Below, piece after piece: positions 60,757 to 64,000 of a stretch of DNA of 64,000 nt (positions are counted from its first letter, which is position 1; each line of letters opens with the position of its first letter). Location: the NCBI GenBank assembly GCA_011033025.1, contig WFMF01000142.1:62001-126000 (forward strand), in the 5' to 3' direction. The notes beneath the pieces were generated by a model that was given only the letters and a program-made list of their open reading frames with translations, searched no databases and was not told the DNA's origin. Source of the DNA: Beroe forskalii (Eukaryota > Ctenophora > Nuda > Beroida > Beroidae). The translations under genes were made by a program, and so were the position numbers.

Positions 60757-63700
60757 TCAGACCTCGGACATCTGTAGGGAGGAGGATACTCTGACTTTCT
60801 TCTTGGAGCTCCTCTTGGTAAGAGTACCACTGTCACTGCCGCCTCCAGTCACACCACCCGGTAGCTGGTAAATAGAAAAGTAGAAACAGGGTTTTAAGTG
60901 CTGCTATAAACATGATTAGGGGGAGGTGGGTCCAATATTTCGAGATATTTTGCAAATCACGGTTTTCAAATTTGGGCTGTCCATGTTGGACAGGCCATGT
61001 ACCAACTACCAACAATTTATGGATGCTTTTGAGTCAATTATAGGTGCAATATTGCCTTATTGAAGCCTTGGGGCAAAATGGGGGCCACAAATCTAAGTTC
61101 TTCGGAATTAAGGTAACCCACCTCCTGTGCCACCTCTGAGACGACACTGTTAAAAGTTTGGGCAGGTAGCCATGAGACCCAACACAGCACTCTGGCGAAC
61201 TGCTTGCATCTCTCAGTACTGTCACCGTCATTTGGCATCACTGCCACATCGTTCAGATTGTTACACGTCCTGGGAGGGGTGAAAAACAGTAGTACGATAA
61301 CAACTAGTTACCATGACAACTCGTTACCATTACAAAATGTTACTGTGACAACCAGTTACCTTGACACCTAAATACCATGACAAACTGTTACCATGCCAAC
61401 CAGTTACCATGACAACCAGTTACCATGGCAACTTGTTACCATGACAACATGTTACCATGACAAGCTGTTACCATAACAACCCGTTACCATGACAACCAGT
61501 TACCATGACAACCTGTTACCATGTCAACCCAATACCATTACACTTACAGCAATGTCTCACCTGATGGTGAAGCCACATCTGTTGAGCATGCTCATTTCAG
61601 TTGGTCTGCAGATGAACTTAGGCCGGGGAAAGGTCACTGTCCGAGATACTCCTGATATCAGCTTCAGCTGAAATTACAGATAAATACTATTTATTTAATT
61701 GATAATTGGGTTGAGCGAATTATTTTTTGAAATTATTGCCAGCGCCCAGCATTCACCAATAAATCATGCTCAATATCGGAGTGATCTAATGAATTAAGAG
61801 TCAGTAGTAGTTTCTAGAACACCGCCCTGACTTACAAGCCGCATAGCCCTTGGGATGGCTGCTTTATCTGTAAGAGACGATGTCAGGACGGGGTAGAGTC
61901 CGTGTAGACACTCCTTGACAAAGGTAGAGCTGATCACCGCTGAGAAGGAATTTAAAAGTTGTCTAAAACAAACAGTCGCAAAATAGAGAATGTGGGTAAT
62001 TCGTTTGAGCTTACTAGCAATAAACACCCATTTTAAATTATCATGATTTGCCTGTCTGTGACTACGTGACTAAAAATTATGATTAACTTACAGTCAGTCA
62101 GAACTATCCGAGCTGGATCGAGACTGCAGTAGAGCCCCTCATCCATTATCTTAGCCAGTGCTTTAGCAAAAGACTCCTGCGATGACCTAGTCACATGACT
62201 AATGGGGTTAGAAGCTTGGCTTGGCACGTGTCCAGGACTGGATATGGTGCTGGGATTCAGTGACACGTTGCTAGGCAGCGTCACCTGACTCTCAGCGGTA
62301 ACGTTGGTTGAGTTGGAGACTATGGAGACCTGGCAGGTATAGGATATTTAATTGTAAGACACTTCATCTCCCTTTCCTGGTCCTAACCTTGACCTTTACC
62401 CAAACCTCAAACCTGCATAAACCAAAATCAAATATCGTGAGATCAAATGTCGTAGGATCAAAGTGTCGTGAGATCAAAGTATCGTGACATCAAAGTATCG
62501 TGACATCAAAGTGTCACATTACAAGTGAAAGTGTCGTAAAATCAACTGCCTGTTCACCTGTCCAGGGCTGGCAGTGGACATCAAATGCCCGTGGACCTGT
62601 CCCTACTGGACGGGAGACTGCAGATGAATGCTCTCCTCCAGCAGTCATCCGTCCCTTGCTGTCCAGGATGAAGTCACAGCACTTGAAGGCGATGGGACAG
62701 GCGGACTGGGAGACTCCCACACCCCTGCAGATCACGTCACGTAGACAGGGCAGCTGGGTGTACTGAGTCACAAACACGTCGTCAGGAACCTCCTTCATGT
62801 ACGCAGTCTGGGGGGGGGGTGAAGGTAAGTTTGCATTATAAGGTTGGAAAGGGGGATTAGAAGGTGAATTACTTTGTGCAGACAGAGATAGAGAGAAAAC
62901 TGTCTCAAGAGGTTGAAGTCCAAACGTTATAACTGATTCGAGAATTTTATCATCAAAAATATTCGAATAACATTTGATTATCGTCGTGGAAAATTTTCGG
63001 CCCAGGAGAAATGAGAATTTTGATGAGCAATTTGATCTCATACCTGTAAATCGCCCAGGAATTTGAGGCGTGTGGACACAACCACAGAGTATACCAAGTG
63101 GTAGACTTGACCAGGGACGAACTGATCAGTGCTGAAACGAGCTGTCTTCAACATCTCCTGCGAGGGAAAGTCATATTACGCCATCCGACAGCAGATCGTT
63201 ACCAATTCCATGATAGGTTCATGTTCAAAGGTTCTCACAGCTCATGTTGCCATAGTAACAACCACGTGTTGCCATGGTAAACCAGAATATAGTAATGAAC
63301 TCGTAGCCATGGTTAGGACCACAGGTTGCCATGGTGTTTTGATCTTACCTCGAGGTGTTCTATGTTGAGGGTTAGATGCCATGGTGTTTTGATCTTACTT
63401 TGAGGTGATCTATGTTGCCAGGTTACCATGGAGCTCTGAATTTACCTTGAGGTGTTCTAAGTTGACAAATTGAGGATTAGGGTTACCAGGTTATCAGGTT
63501 GCCATGGTACTCTGACTTTATACCTTGAGGTGTTCTATGTTGAGGCTCTTGACCATGACGTCTCCCATATCCACTGCCCCATGGTACACTGTGTTAGTTC
63601 TGAAGTCGTAGTGATCTATCACTGGCACATCTCTCACGAACTTCAAATCAGTCCAGACATCGTGAAACCTGACGGAGTGAGGGGAATGTTGAAATTTTGA

Positions 63701-63909
63701 CTTCAGTCACATTGATAATGATAACAATGTAGTCCGATAAACGTACCAGATTGGGATGATATCAGACGGATAAATCAAAGACAGCAAAACCAATATTACT
63801 CCAATAGCTCGGTGAAGCTGCTGTTTATACCTGATGAAGAGCCGAGTGGAGGAGGACTTGTTGACCACCAGAGGACCAGGAGCGTAGACCAGGTGGTCTG
63901 ACAGATTAC
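60757..63909 (-). CDS. Last nine exons of an unrecognised minus-strand gene
   Basis: Exons: 63831-63909, 63524-63668, 63044-63157, 62558-62807, 62092-62319, 61836-61939, 61561-61667, 61122-61269, 60757-60864 (TGA at 60757). All introns are GT-AG, 152-366 bp, and all phases agree, giving 426 readable residues; the N-terminus is beyond the right edge. The fifth exon must use the AG at 62320 rather than the one 10 bases before to stay in frame. Residues 1-150 look like mixed beta/alpha protein with a Cys-rich stretch (CLRDVICRGVGVSQSACPIA), then a Ser/Thr/Asn-rich part with several N-x-S/T sites, a helical part with FVKECLHGLYPVL, more Cys, and a basic tail KRSSKKKVRV ending SEV, a possible class I PDZ ligand. 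No membrane segment is seen. I recognise no family. The last-but-one exon could also end at 61134. Confidence 0.85.
61301..61541. repeat. Intronic minisatellite, 16-bp unit GTTACCATGACAACCA
   Basis: About 15 units fill nearly all of the 291-bp intron 61270-61560 of the gene around it. The core GTTACCATGACAAC is X-box-like (one half GTTACC, other half near GACAAC); single units read GTTACCATGGCAAC. The array leaves only the splice sites and about 20-30 bases at each end. Confidence 0.9.
63243..63515. repeat. Irregular X-box-like repeats in an intron
   Basis: Within the 366-bp intron 63158-63523: GTTGCCATAGTAAC at 63245, GTTGCCATGGTAAA at 63269 next to CACGTG at 63263, GTTGCCATGG near 63329 and 63499, and longer duplicates of GATGCCATGGTGTTTTGATC and TTACCTTGAGGTGTTCTA. 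Spacing is uneven. Confidence 0.75.
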
Positions 63910-64000
63910 CTGGGACATTGGTGATTGGAGTATGAGACATTACCTCATGGGACATGGCAACATATTATTGGGCATGAGTGGGTGGTGGCTCTACTTAGCC

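Noticed and set aside
60545-60871. 108-codon plus-strand frame
   Set aside because: Shadow of the last exon and 3' UTR of the minus-strand gene, whose splice phases are consistent.

Overview
The window is animal (metazoan) nuclear DNA: AT-rich, with spliced genes (GT-AG introns of about 150-370 bp), a ZFP36/tristetraprolin-type gene, many minisatellites and small DNA transposons. The species cannot be fixed from the sequence; a marine invertebrate with a repeat-rich genome is my best guess. No bacterial, CRISPR, rRNA or tRNA feature was found.

Layout. 1-2549: 3' part of a fossil envelope-bearing Ty3/Gypsy-type element (tail of pol, then an env-like region). 2556-4052: a GC-rich island holding a foldback element with a second small transposon nested in it, then a 16-bp minisatellite. 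5431-6064: a 22-bp minisatellite built on a palindrome that matches the RFX X-box. 7265-8261: a ZFP36-family gene on the minus strand, two visible exons that join in frame. 8.3-60 kb: mostly non-coding, with tandem repeats, three small inverted-repeat elements (one hAT-like with a perfect 8-bp target duplication), clusters of CACGTG sites, and a few candidate orphan exons (best at 12596-12770 on the plus strand, with a poly(A) signal). 60300-63909: the last nine exons of a minus-strand gene I do not recognise; every splice phase agrees and 426 residues can be read.

Most striking pattern: the palindrome GTTACC(A/C)TGGTAAC and close variants form four separate tandem arrays (periods 22, 20, 16 and irregular) and many single sites. 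One array fills nearly a whole intron of the 60-64 kb gene. CACGTG sites, one set spaced exactly 16 bp apart, often lie beside them. These are sequence observations; any regulatory role is inference.

How genes work together: the ZFP36-type protein is expected to bind AU-rich mRNA and recruit CCR4-NOT. Its own 3' flank has AUUUA repeats, which fits the self-regulation known in the family. No operon-like or functional link to the 60-64 kb gene can be shown.
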